Shown here: in pieces, positions 7,597 to 15,972 of the stretch
Position numbering within the stretch: position 1 is the stretch's first letter
Layout of the letters: each line of letters begins with the position of its first letter
Assembly: GCA_963678255.2 (NCBI GenBank)
Contig: OY782778.1
Span: 1 to 64,000, forward strand
Length of the DNA: 64,000 nucleotides
Reading direction: 5' to 3'
Source: G963678255 sp963678255
Lineage (GTDB): Bacteria; Cloacimonadota; Cloacimonadia; Cloacimonadales; WRIO01
The notes under the pieces: model-generated
Database searches by the model: none
Told to the model about the DNA's origin: nothing
The model's input: only the letters and a program-made list of their open reading frames with translations
Program-made: the position numbers and the translations under genes

Positions 7597-9961
7597 GCGG
7601 TAAATTCCATTTCCAGTTTCTAATTTCAGGCAAATCTAAGCCATTTTTGTTAATATATATTCTATGTTCAATCAATTTTTCTTCTAGCATTTTTTTTAGA
7701 TTCATCGCTTTGTCACTTATTTGAGGCAAACGGTTAATGACATCAATTACTAGGTGAAACCTATCCAAGTCATTGAGAACTAGATTATCAAAGAAAGTTG
7801 TGATCGTGCCTTCTTCTTTATAACCACGAACATGCATATTTTCATGGTTAGTGCGTCGATATGTAAGAAGGTGGATTAGCTTTGGATAACCATGAAAGGC
7901 AAAAATAATAGGTTTATCTTTCGTAAACAGAGCATCGAACTCAGGATCGGTTAATCCGTGAGGATGTTCAGTACTAGATTCAAGTTTCATGAGGTCAACC
8001 ACGTTAATTACCCTAATTTTTAGTTCAGGTAAATGTTCTCTAAGAATGGAAACAGCTGCTAGTGATTCAAGGGTTGGCACATCACCGCAACTAGCCATTA
8101 CTACGTCAGTTTCATCATTTTGATCATTACTAGCCCATTGCCAGATACTAATTCCTCTGGTGCAATGTTCAATAGCTTCTTTCATGTTCAACCATTGAGG
8201 TGCCAGATATTTACCAGCAATGACTACATTGACATAATGGCGACTCCGTAAGCAATGATCCCAAACAGATAGCAAGCAGTTGGCATCTGGTGGAAGATAA
8301 ACTCGTACTATAGAAGCTTTTTTATTAACAACATGATCAATAAAACCAGGATCCTGATGAGTATCACCATTATGTGCTTGTTGCCAGACATGAGAGGCAA
8401 GTAAGTAATTCAGTGAAGCAATTTTCTTTCTCCAGGGCAATTTAGCACTGACTTTTAGCCATTTGGCATGTTGGTTAAACATTGAATCAATGATATGAAT
8501 GAAAGCTTCATAGCAGTTAAACAGCCCGTGTCTGCCAGTGAGTAGATATCCTTCGAGTAAACCTTCGCATTGATGTTCACTCAACACTTCAATAACTCTT
8601 CCTTGAGTTGAAAGAAATTCATCATTATTTTGAGTTTGAGCTTCCCATTGGCGATTGGTTACTTCGAAAACAGAATTCAAGCGATTGGAAAGAGTTTCAT
8701 CAGGGCCGAATATCCGAAAATTCGTTTGAGAGAGATTAAGTTTGATCACCTCGCGCAGGAATTCACCAAGCGTATGTGTATCGGAAACCTGAACTGATCC
8801 TGGCGATGGGATGGAGATAGCGTAATTCCGAAAATCAGGCATAATCAGATCTTGTAATAATAAGCCACCGTTGGTGTGAGGATTTGCCCCCATCCGCCTA
8901 TCACCTTTTGGAGCGAGCTCTAAAAGTTCGGGAATAAGTTTACCATTTTTATCAAAAAGTTCTTCAGGTTTATAGCTTTTCATCCAGTCTTCAAGAATCT
9001 TAAGATGATTGGGATGATCAGAATCAACAAGTAGAGGGATTTGGTGTGCTCGGAAGGTTCCTTCAATTTGCAGTCCATCAACGACTTTTGGTCCTGTCCA
9101 ACCCTTAGGAGATTTTAGAACAATCATAGGCCAGCGTGGCCGGCAAGGATCATTATTATTTCTTGCATTGTTTTGAATATTATGAATGCTCTCAATAGAT
9201 TTATCCAAAGCATTTGCCATAAGTTGGTGCATTAACACGGGATCATCGCCTTGGACAAAGATAGGCATCCAACCACAGCCTCGCAGAAACTGTTCTAATT
9301 CTTCAGGCTCGATCCTAGCTAAAAGAGTCGGGTTGCTGATTTTGTAACCATTAAGGTGTAAGATTGGTAGCACCACTCCATCTGTAATTGGATTGAGAAA
9401 TTTGTTAGTGTGCCAAGCAGTTGCCAAAGGGCCTGTTTCTGCTTCGCCATCGCCAACAATGCAGGCAACGATCAGATCTGGATTATCTAAGACAGCTCCG
9501 AAAGCATGGCTGAGAGAATAACCTAATTCTCCCCCTTCATGGATAGAACCAGGACAATCAGGAGAAACATGACTGGGAATGCCGCCGGGAAAAGAGAATT
9601 GAGTAAACAACTTTTTTAAGCCAGCTTCATCTTGTGTGATATTTGGATAAATCTCACTGTAAGTACCTTCAAGGTAGGTATTCCCAACCAAAGCAGGGCC
9701 ACCATGACCAGGACCTGCAATATAAAACATATCCAGATCATATTCTTTGATAATCCTGTTTAAATGGGTATAGATAAAATTTTGTCCTGGAGTAGTACCC
9801 CAATGTCCCAACAGCATAGACTTTATGTGGGACAATTTTAGAGGTTCGTGTAATAAGGGATTTTCATGGAGATAAAGCTGACCAACAGACAAATAGTTGG
9901 CAGCACGCCAATAGGCGTCCATTTTATTAAGTAATTCAGCGGAAATAGGATTTGATTTCAT
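7589..9961 (-). CDS. xfp: Xylulose-5-phosphate/fructose-6-phosphate phosphoketolase
   Basis: A 790-residue thiamine-diphosphate enzyme that cleaves xylulose 5-phosphate (and usually fructose 6-phosphate) with phosphate to acetyl phosphate plus a sugar phosphate. Family signatures are LGHWGTTPGQNFIYTHLN (about 52-68), GPGHGGP (83-89), FPGGIPSHVSPDCPGSIHEG, the ThDP/Mg motif GDGEAETGP (170-178), GWTGPKVVDG, and QDPGFIDHVVNKK in the C-terminal half. Length is normal for the family. A clear AGGAG ribosome-binding site precedes the ATG. With RpiB and aldolase next door it points to a phosphoketolase shunt yielding acetyl phosphate; no phosphotransacetylase or acetate kinase is in the window. Confidence 0.97.
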   Translation of the reverse strand: MKSNPISAELLNKMDAYWRAANYLSVGQLYLHENPLLHEPLKLSHIKSMLLGHWGTTPGQNFIYTHLNRIIKEYDLDMFYIAGPGHGGPALVGNTYLEGTYSEIYPNITQDEAGLKKLFTQFSFPGGIPSHVSPDCPGSIHEGGELGYSLSHAFGAVLDNPDLIVACIVGDGEAETGPLATAWHTNKFLNPITDGVVLPILHLNGYKISNPTLLARIEPEELEQFLRGCGWMPIFVQGDDPVLMHQLMANALDKSIESIHNIQNNARNNNDPCRPRWPMIVLKSPKGWTGPKVVDGLQIEGTFRAHQIPLLVDSDHPNHLKILEDWMKSYKPEELFDKNGKLIPELLELAPKGDRRMGANPHTNGGLLLQDLIMPDFRNYAISIPSPGSVQVSDTHTLGEFLREVIKLNLSQTNFRIFGPDETLSNRLNSVFEVTNRQWEAQTQNNDEFLSTQGRVIEVLSEHQCEGLLEGYLLTGRHGLFNCYEAFIHIIDSMFNQHAKWLKVSAKLPWRKKIASLNYLLASHVWQQAHNGDTHQDPGFIDHVVNKKASIVRVYLPPDANCLLSVWDHCLRSRHYVNVVIAGKYLAPQWLNMKEAIEHCTRGISIWQWASNDQNDETDVVMASCGDVPTLESLAAVSILREHLPELKIRVINVVDLMKLESSTEHPHGLTDPEFDALFTKDKPIIFAFHGYPKLIHLLTYRRTNHENMHVRGYKEEGTITTFFDNLVLNDLDRFHLVIDVINRLPQISDKAMNLKKMLEEKLIEHRIYINKNGLDLPEIRNWKWNLPHE

Positions 9962-9973
9962 GTTTTAATTCTC

Positions 9974-10597
9974 CTAAACATTTGTAAGACCGAATGAGGC
10001 GAGTTTAGCACAGGTGGAGCTATACTCAGTATGTAATATGCTACGAATTCCTAAATTTTCAGCAATCTGGACAAACAGTGCAGTATTTTCGATATAGAGT
10101 ACTTGGCTAGCAGAAGCTTGGGCTATGTCGAGAGATAATCGAAAAATCTCTACATCAGGTTTTCTTATATGGATGAAGCAGGAGGAGATAAATGAATCAA
10201 CAAACTTGTCTAGTTTGAATTTTTTTATCCTGAACTCATTTAGCTCTCTTGCTTCGTTGCTAACAACTACAATCTTTAGATTGTATTTTTCTTTGAGTTG
10301 GCAAATCAGTTCTATCATTTTTGGGCAAGGTTTTGATTGCGAGAACATATAGTGACTAAACTGTAAATGTGTAAAGGGTCTTTCCTTGTAGAAAACCAAT
10401 AAATCTAAATATTCTTTGATTGTAAGCTTTCCTTCTTCAAATGTTTCGAAAGTAAGGTGATGGCGTTCTTCAATTTCAGCCAGATCCAGTTTGAACACTT
10501 CTGCAGCTTTTTTGCGAGAAATGTGATCCCACCCATCAGAGAGCAAAACACCACCGATATCCAGAAACAAGGTTGTAATCGTCATAGCTTTTTGCAT
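9974..10597 (-). CDS. HAD-superfamily (subclass IA) hydrolase
   Basis: A 207-residue HAD phosphatase-like protein. Motif I is TTLFLDIGGVLLSDG with nucleophile Asp13; the DxG form is common in YihX-like members. Motif II is VVVSNEA and motif III is the lysine in HIRKPDVEIF. Motif IV, normally an acidic pair in F-I-D-D, reads LYIENTALFV, so the second Mg2+ ligand is Asn; activity may be reduced or altered. I use the ATG at 10597 because it has a GGAGAG ribosome-binding site; the frame runs open upstream to 10648 without one. Twelve bases separate it from phosphoketolase, suggesting a sugar-phosphate substrate, which is only a guess. Confidence 0.82.
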   Translation of the reverse strand: MQKAMTITTLFLDIGGVLLSDGWDHISRKKAAEVFKLDLAEIEERHHLTFETFEEGKLTIKEYLDLLVFYKERPFTHLQFSHYMFSQSKPCPKMIELICQLKEKYNLKIVVVSNEARELNEFRIKKFKLDKFVDSFISSCFIHIRKPDVEIFRLSLDIAQASASQVLYIENTALFVQIAENLGIRSILHTEYSSTCAKLASFGLTNV

Positions 10598-10676
10598 ATT
10601 TTCTCTCCAATAAAAGAAATGTGTTGGCTGAACCAACCAGGTTTTCATAAAATAGGTATCCTCAGCAATCTATACA

Positions 10677-11975
10677 TCATAACCAGCCTCCTTTAAAGCC
10701 TGCTTGCACTAAGCCGCTGACAATGTATGGGCATTTAGACATCAATTCCCATACTAATCCAGAGCGATAATTTTCAATCATCAAAATAATAGGACCTTGG
10801 TTAATGCCATAATGCCAAGGAGAAACCCAACCAAAGGGATTATCAGATTTTACCGGGTAAGTCGGATTAAAAGTAGCTTTAAAGCCATAGGGATTATGTT
10901 TAGTTAATTTTACCTGATGGATATAATTATAAAGAGTAGGTAAAACTATTTCAGGAGCAAAGGGTAATGAAGCAACAACTGCCCACGGAGCAACGGTGCC
11001 ATCATCGGGGCCAAAAGGAACGCCTCGTTCTGTATAACCGAAAAAATGTAATCCAACTCCATCTATTTGAAGAATGCCAGGGCCAGGACCATTGCTAGCA
11101 GTAATTCCCCAGCACAGATGACTATATCCAACGAATTTGTGAGGGTTATTAATGGCATAGCGTTGTTGAATATGGGTAGCACGACGGCTGTTTTCGAAAT
11201 AGTCCATTCTTTTTTCTTTCATAAATGAATCTTGAATATCTCTAAAATCAATCCAGATATGTGAAAGTTGGTGAGCGAACAAAGGGCTGGAATAGAGATA
11301 TTCATAATCATAACAGTTTTCCCACTTATATGTCGAAGCCCAAGCAGTATAGCTCTTCTTGGGAAGAGGGTGAGTGGGTGAGCCTAGTCCGAGAATATAT
11401 AACAAGATCGCTTCATTGTAGCCTTGCCAGCGATATTCAAGAAATCTGCTTTCAGGTTTCCAACCGTGTGTAATCGTTTCACCACCATTAAGAGCCCATT
11501 GCCAGTCCACCCTAAGATAGAGTTCATTGGCAAGGGTACGGATTTCCTGTTCATGACAATTTTCAGCGTCAAAATAAGCACCAGAGGTTAGTACTCCAGC
11601 TATTAGGAAGGCAGTATCGATCGTTGATAATTCACATTTCCAGGCACGTTTTCCATCTATCATATTAAGAAAATGATAATAAAAACCGCGATATCCAGTG
11701 GCGTCACTTTCTGTTCCCTGTTGGCTATTCCATAAGAATCTAAGAGTTGTTAATATTATTTTTACAGCTTCTGTACGAGTAATAAATCCATGCTCAACGG
11801 CAGTGGGATAAGACGCTAATGCGAAGCCTGTAGCAGCGATACTTGCAGGCCAATCGGTTTCAGTCTTGTCTATTACCAAACCATTGTTTGGATTAGTTTC
11901 ATGCAGAAAATAGCTGAAAGATTTGAATTGTAGCATTTCCAAATCAGAATCGCTGATTTGGTTTAAGGTACTCAT
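10677..11975 (-). CDS. Glycoamylase-like (GH144-type) protein
   Basis: A 432-residue protein of the glycoamylase-like family (PF10091), whose characterised members include GH144 endo-beta-1,2-glucanases. Recognisable blocks are FSYFLHETNPNNGLVIDKT, the tract IAATGFALASYPTAVEHGFIT, TESDATGYRGFYYHFLNM, ELSTIDTAFLIAGVLTSGAYF, the YRWQGYNEAILLYILGLGSPTHPL stretch, and GYSHLCWGITASNGPGP. These form an (alpha/alpha)6 barrel in the family. No signal peptide is evident, so it is probably cytoplasmic. The start overlaps the upstream 75-codon gene by four bases (ATGA). Substrate is not visible from sequence. Confidence 0.85.
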   Translation of the reverse strand: MSTLNQISDSDLEMLQFKSFSYFLHETNPNNGLVIDKTETDWPASIAATGFALASYPTAVEHGFITRTEAVKIILTTLRFLWNSQQGTESDATGYRGFYYHFLNMIDGKRAWKCELSTIDTAFLIAGVLTSGAYFDAENCHEQEIRTLANELYLRVDWQWALNGGETITHGWKPESRFLEYRWQGYNEAILLYILGLGSPTHPLPKKSYTAWASTYKWENCYDYEYLYSSPLFAHQLSHIWIDFRDIQDSFMKEKRMDYFENSRRATHIQQRYAINNPHKFVGYSHLCWGITASNGPGPGILQIDGVGLHFFGYTERGVPFGPDDGTVAPWAVVASLPFAPEIVLPTLYNYIHQVKLTKHNPYGFKATFNPTYPVKSDNPFGWVSPWHYGINQGPIILMIENYRSGLVWELMSKCPYIVSGLVQAGFKGGWL

Positions 11976-12199
11976 AATATCATCTGATTTTCAGCAAGCT
12001 GATTATTAGCAAATACATCATCAATGATCGACTGGGCTTCTTCAATAATGCGATGCAAGTGTTCAGAGCTCAGAATGCTTTCAGCATAAATTTTGTAGAT
12101 GTCTTCCTGGTCATTTCTCTTTAAGGCAGTAATGAGTTTGTGGACATTCACCAGCATTGATGAGGTGGCTAGTAACGCGGCATTAGGATTTACTTTCAT
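11972..12199 (-). CDS. Small protein of unknown function (75 residues)
   Basis: I do not recognise this protein. It is mostly helical by composition (MLVNVHKLITALKRNDQEDI, then EHLHRIIEEAQSIIDDVF) and has no signal peptide, cysteines or membrane segment. It is joined by ATGA four-base overlaps both to the transaldolase frame upstream and to the glycoamylase-like gene downstream, which strongly suggests a real, translationally coupled gene. With transaldolase broken, its own translation may suffer. A role in sugar-phosphate metabolism is suggested only by location. Confidence 0.6.
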   Translation of the reverse strand: MKVNPNAALLATSSMLVNVHKLITALKRNDQEDIYKIYAESILSSEHLHRIIEEAQSIIDDVFANNQLAENQMIL

Positions 12200-13332
12200 G
12201 TTTGGCTCTTTATATTTAACTGTGTACTTTGAGTCAAAGTTTCCATCAGATTGTCGAAAGGTTTACAGAATTTTTTTACCCCTTCATCCTCAAGTTGTTG
12301 TGTGGCATCATCAATATTTATACCCAGAACTTCCAGGTTTTCAAACATCTGCTGAGATTCTTTAATATCTTGTTCGAGAAGAGCTTGTGGCTGTCCATGG
12401 TCTTTGTAGGCTTGTAGAGTCTTTAGTGGAATGGTATTGACGGTATCCGATCCAATTAGAGCTTCGACATATTTTATATCACTATATGTTGGGTTTTTGG
12501 TACTTGTGCTAGCCCAGAGAAGGCGTTGTACACAGGCACCCTGAGTAGTCAAAGGGTTAAACCTGTTTCCCCTGAAACAGTCTTTACTAAACTGGTATGC
12601 CAATTTCGCACTAGCTACGGCAATTTGACCCAGAGTCTATTTTGCCAACTCAGTCTGATGAGTATTTTGGATGATAATTTTATCCAGCATGGGGTCTATC
12701 AGTGCATCAATCCGGCTTACAAAGAAACTAGCTACCGAGGCAATATGATTTACAGGTTTTCCTTGCGACACTCGCTTTTCTATACCGGCAAAGTAAGCTT
12801 CAACTACTTGCTGATATCAGGGTAATCCAAACAAGAGGGTTACGTTTACATTGATTCCTTCACTGATAAGTTGTGTTATGACAGGAAGCCCTTCTTTGGT
12901 GGCTGGGACTTTGATCATGACATTCGGACGATTTAGAGTAATCCACAAGCGTCTTGCTTCTAGCAAAGTACCATTTGTGTTATATGCCAGGTGAGGATTT
13001 ACTTCTAGACTGACATATCCATCTTTTCCATTTGTCTTGTCATAGAGATGCCAAAAAACATCAGCAGCGTTCTGCACATCTTGTTGACTTAGTGATTCAT
13101 AGATATCCTGAGGACTTTTGTCTTGAAGCGCCATATTCCTGATAGCTTCGTCATAATCCTGGCTATCGACAATAGCTTTCTCAAAAATAGCTGGGTTTGA
13201 GGTCATTCCACGTATTCCATCTTCATCAATCATTCTTTTCAGCTCACCTCTATAGATGAGATCACGCTGTATATAGTCCAGCCAGATGGATTGACCGAAT
13301 GTTTCTATTAGTTGCAAAGGATTTTTTTTCAT
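12196..13332 (-). pseudogene. tal: Transaldolase interrupted by two in-frame stop codons
   Basis: Read without any frameshift, 13332 to 12196 encodes a 378-residue transaldolase of the long (mycobacterial-like) type. It has GMTSNPAIFEKAI, LEVNPHLAYNTNGTLLEA and the Schiff-base Lys141 in NVMIKVPATKEGLPVI, then LLFGLP, stop, YQQVVEAYFAGIEKRVSQG, a second stop, and TLGQIAVASAKLAYQFSKD. The stops are TGA at 12819-12817 (codon 172) and TAG at 12639-12637 (codon 232). Family alignment suggests CGA or CAA and CAG originally, so single C-to-T changes. The start at 13332 has an AAAGGAG ribosome-binding site. It is first in the carbon cluster, and its end overlaps the next gene by four bases. The product as read would be a 171-residue half barrel. 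Confidence 0.88.
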
Positions 13333-13505
13333 GTTTTGTACTCCTTTTATCAAGTCCATTTTAAAAAATAGACAAAGTGTACTATTTAGATCTGATTTTT
13401 TTTATAACAATTAAAATCTCAATATCTTTCTAAAATGAAAGCATTTTATAATATTATAATGTATTTTTATAGATAAACAAGAAATAATATGGCAGTGCTG
13501 GTGTG
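13333..13505. other. Upstream region of the minus-strand carbon/ATPase gene cluster
   Basis: AT-rich sequence with no coding frame. It must contain the promoter for the 13-kb minus-strand gene train, but I could not find a convincing TTGACA/TATAAT pair on the minus strand. The right end runs into the repeat island. Confidence 0.4.
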
Positions 13506-14089
13506 AGCAAATCAGAGATTTGCAGATAAAAGCTCATATCAGGCTGTTGCCTGTTTGGTAAAAATGAAACACCTTGTTTTGAGATTGTCCTTTTAAAAAA
13601 TTGACATCTATTGGAGAAGATAATGGTAGTGCTGACGCACTACAGATAATGGCAAATCGGAGATTTGCAGATAAAAGCTCATATCAGGCTGTTGCCTGTT
13701 TGGTAAAAATGAAACACCTTGTTTTGAGATTGTCCTTTTAAAAAATTGACATCTATTGGAGAAGATATGGATATTTCTTTGAGATAGTATTGTTCATTAC
13801 TTTTGTCTTGATACCTGGATATTTAATATATTTTATGGATTAATTAATTAAAATAGACAAATACACAAGGTGTTTCATAGGAGCTCATATCAGGCTGTTG
13901 CCTGTTTGGTAAAAATGAAACACCTTGTTTTGAGATTGTCCTTTTAAAAAATTGACATCTATTGGAGAAGATATGGATATTTCTTTGAGATAGTATTGTT
14001 CATTACTTTTGTCTTGATACCTGGATATTTAATATATTTTATGGATTAATTAATTAAAATAGACAAATACACAAGGTGTTTCATAGGAG
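13506..14089 (+). repeat. Array A: one truncated and two complete 206-bp mini-elements
   Basis: A hairpin module (GCAAATC..GATTTGC) ends at 13526, followed by AGATAAAAG. A mini-element left part begins at 13533 (CTCATATCAGG) and breaks off near 13621. Hairpin modules follow at 13624-13670, then two complete 206-bp units at 13678-13883 and 13884-14089, joined head to tail with no extra base. Each unit shares its first 46 and last about 29 bases with the IS110-family elements nearby, including the 14-base inverted pair ATGAAACACCTTGT / ACAAGGTGTTTCAT. The 130-base interior is unrelated to the transposase gene. No coding frame is present. Both complete units are of the TTG/TTAC subtype. Confidence 0.9.
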
Positions 14090-14370
14090 ATAAGAAATAA
14101 TCATCATCGTTGGAGGATATCTTTAGGATGGCATATGTTGAATAAAGTCTTTTCATTTCTTTGAGAGGGTATTCTTCATTTCTTTTGCCTTGATGCAAAA
14201 TAAACGAAGCAAAGAAAGTTCAAGCCCGGAAAACCCCTATCGGGGATCTTGATTTTCATCTCTTTTCATTGAAATATAAATATCTATATTTTTCTGATGG
14301 TATGCCATTTAATCTCCAGTCACTCTCAGGGGCTCCACCATAGCTTGCCAATGGGTAAGTTAATATATAA
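14090..14370 (+). repeat. Dispersed composite repeat, copy 1
   Basis: This stretch resembles 28449-28700 along nearly all its length. It opens with ATAAGAA..ATCATCGTTGG, runs through a TTTCTTTTG(C/T)CTTGAT segment, and ends with the block AAACCCCTATCGGGG..CAGTCACTCTCAG (14240-14345). The last 150 bases also occur at 16672-16820. No open frame covers it. It may be a decayed mobile element or an untranslated RNA; nothing in the sequence decides between these. Confidence 0.75.
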
Positions 14371-14600
14371 GGTAAACCATTATCTTATTTACGTTCAATG
14401 AAACAGGTGTTGTGTGCAATTGATAGAGACGCAATGCATTGCGTCTCTACGGGAAATTATCAAAAAGAATAAAAACTGAAAGAAATATCGAGAATACATC
14501 AATATGAAGCATATAAGACAAATACACAAGGTGTTTCATAGGAGCTAAGTCATTGATAGATATTTTTCATTTATAAGAAGAAATGACCTTGTTCAGTGAC
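14371..14600. repeat. Palindromic repeat and solo right end
   Basis: A perfect 26-base palindrome lies at 14424-14449 (core GAGACGCAATGCATTGCG); similar imperfect copies occur at about 25503-25530 and 28818-28842, followed each time by ATTATCAAAAA. At 14519-14547 there is an isolated right end of the IS/mini-element (GACAAATACACAAGGTG through CATAGGAG) with no left end near it. No gene is visible. Confidence 0.75.
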
Positions 14601-14650
14601 TCTGTTTTAGTTGATGAGAATACCAAAAAAAGAAAATATTGAGCAAATCA

Positions 14651-14775
14651 GTTCACATTTTACGAGGGTAAGCGGAAGAGTCGCTTTATGTGAACTTCCA
14701 TATTTTGGATAGTATTTAGTAAAGATAGCAGGCAGTACTGGATTATTACTTGACAAAAGTAATAAAATATATTTT
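14651..14775 (+). promoter_or_regulatory. Conserved upstream box and possible promoter of the C39-like peptidase gene
   Basis: An 8-base inverted repeat GTTCACAT (14651-14658) / ATGTGAAC (14688-14695) is followed by ATATTTTGGATAG, and then CTTGACAAAAG with TTGACA at 14750-14755. Two diverged copies of the same arrangement lie upstream of the genes at 19925 and 29134. The -10 region here is only T/A-rich and not clearly resolved. Confidence 0.5.
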
Positions 14776-14897
14776 TCTAACTTTTTAGGGTTTATACCCA
14801 TAAAAGAGGAGAGAGAAGATTGGGGATTGTTTTTAAGAAATTTAGAAACATAGTTATGATAGTGTGATCATAAGTGTAATTCACTCTCGGAGGAAAA

Positions 14898-15893
14898 TTG
14901 AAGAGATTAATCTTATTTTTATATATAGTTACGATGTGTATGTTATTAAGTGCTCAGTTACTGGATGATCTGGATTTCAGTTGGTATTCCCAAGGAGATC
15001 CGCGTTGGAAGTATGATAATCTTGGTTATTCAAGATGGAACACCATAGGGAAAAGCGGTTGTGTATTGACCTGTTTATCCATGTTATTTAATTCAGAAGC
15101 CTCAAATCAGCAAGTGACTCCAGAACAATTAAACAACTGGTTAATAGAGAATAAAGGGTATTCCTACAGTGACATGCGTTGGGAAATCGTCGCAAAATAT
15201 GATGGAGATGGCAAAGGAATTGAGTTTGTAGCCAGAACAGACCGAAGAAATGACTGGAAGTTTTTATCTAATCAATTAGAATTAGGCAGAAAAGTATTAG
15301 TAAAAGTCAGAGGGCGTCAGCATTGGGTAGTAATCACCAAAAGAAATGGACCCTACAACTCAGCAAATTCTTATGAAGTTTATGATCCTGGCACACCTAT
15401 CTTTCAGAAAAAAACATTAGCTAAATGGGGTGGATTCCGAGCAGCCAGATCATTTTCAGGCAATTGGGTAAACAGAGACCAGATAAAGATGAATGATGAT
15501 GTTGCATTATTAGCAACAGACAGTTTAGACACCTTTCTTTATAACCATTTTGAAGTTGAGAATCCAGCAGAATTATATGTAAACATAGAGAACGGTTTAA
15601 ATGTAGCATTAGCTGGATATTTTTCATTAGGGCTTTATACCTCAGAGAATAAATTCATAGATATCATTGGATTTCCAATGTATTTAACCATCAATCCAAA
15701 GAATAACAAAGAGGTTTTATTTGGTATTGAAGGTGTAGATGATATGTTAAAAACAAATTATCAGATTAAACTTCTCTATGCCAAATCATTAGATGATAAA
15801 GGCAAACCGCAGAATGCTTTGGTATTAAATCCGAGTGGATTAGAGACTTTCTCTTTTAAAATGGAAGAAATGGAGAAGAGTTCAGGAAATTAG
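14898..15893 (+). CDS. Secreted C39-like (papain-fold) cysteine peptidase
   Basis: A 331-residue exported protein. A signal peptide covers residues 1-19 (hydrophobic, ending LLSAQ). The peptidase_C39_2-like domain follows, with SQGDPRWKYDNLG, catalytic Cys55 in IGKSGCVLTCLSM, His142 in RGRQHWVVI and Asp163 in YEVYDPGTP, all in the expected order. The C-terminal 150 residues look beta-rich and are not recognised. Translation probably starts at TTG 14898, which has a GGAGG five bases upstream; no ATG is available near the signal peptide. Likely periplasmic or secreted; target unknown. No operon partner is evident: Tpx follows after 79 bases. Confidence 0.82.
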   Translation: MKRLILFLYIVTMCMLLSAQLLDDLDFSWYSQGDPRWKYDNLGYSRWNTIGKSGCVLTCLSMLFNSEASNQQVTPEQLNNWLIENKGYSYSDMRWEIVAKYDGDGKGIEFVARTDRRNDWKFLSNQLELGRKVLVKVRGRQHWVVITKRNGPYNSANSYEVYDPGTPIFQKKTLAKWGGFRAARSFSGNWVNRDQIKMNDDVALLATDSLDTFLYNHFEVENPAELYVNIENGLNVALAGYFSLGLYTSENKFIDIIGFPMYLTINPKNNKEVLFGIEGVDDMLKTNYQIKLLYAKSLDDKGKPQNALVLNPSGLETFSFKMEEMEKSSGN

Positions 15894-15972
15894 TTTTCTT
15901 TAAAAACAATTTGCATCTCCTCTAAAATCTTTTATATTATTTATAAATTGATATATAAATAAGGAGATAAAA

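Noticed and set aside
12604..12816. A frameshift or insertion between two transaldolase halves
   Set aside because: The two halves are in the same frame (13332 to 12196 is a multiple of three) and recognisable transaldolase sequence continues between the stops, so these are nonsense changes.
12196..13332. A reassigned stop codon or recoding in transaldolase
   Set aside because: Two different stop codons (TGA and TAG) interrupt the gene, both are used as normal stops by neighbours, and no selenocysteine-type hairpin or Cys-aligned position was seen.
14607..14801. Small minus-strand gene upstream of the C39-like peptidase
   Set aside because: No ribosome-binding site or recognisable protein; the region is better explained by the inverted-repeat box and promoter.
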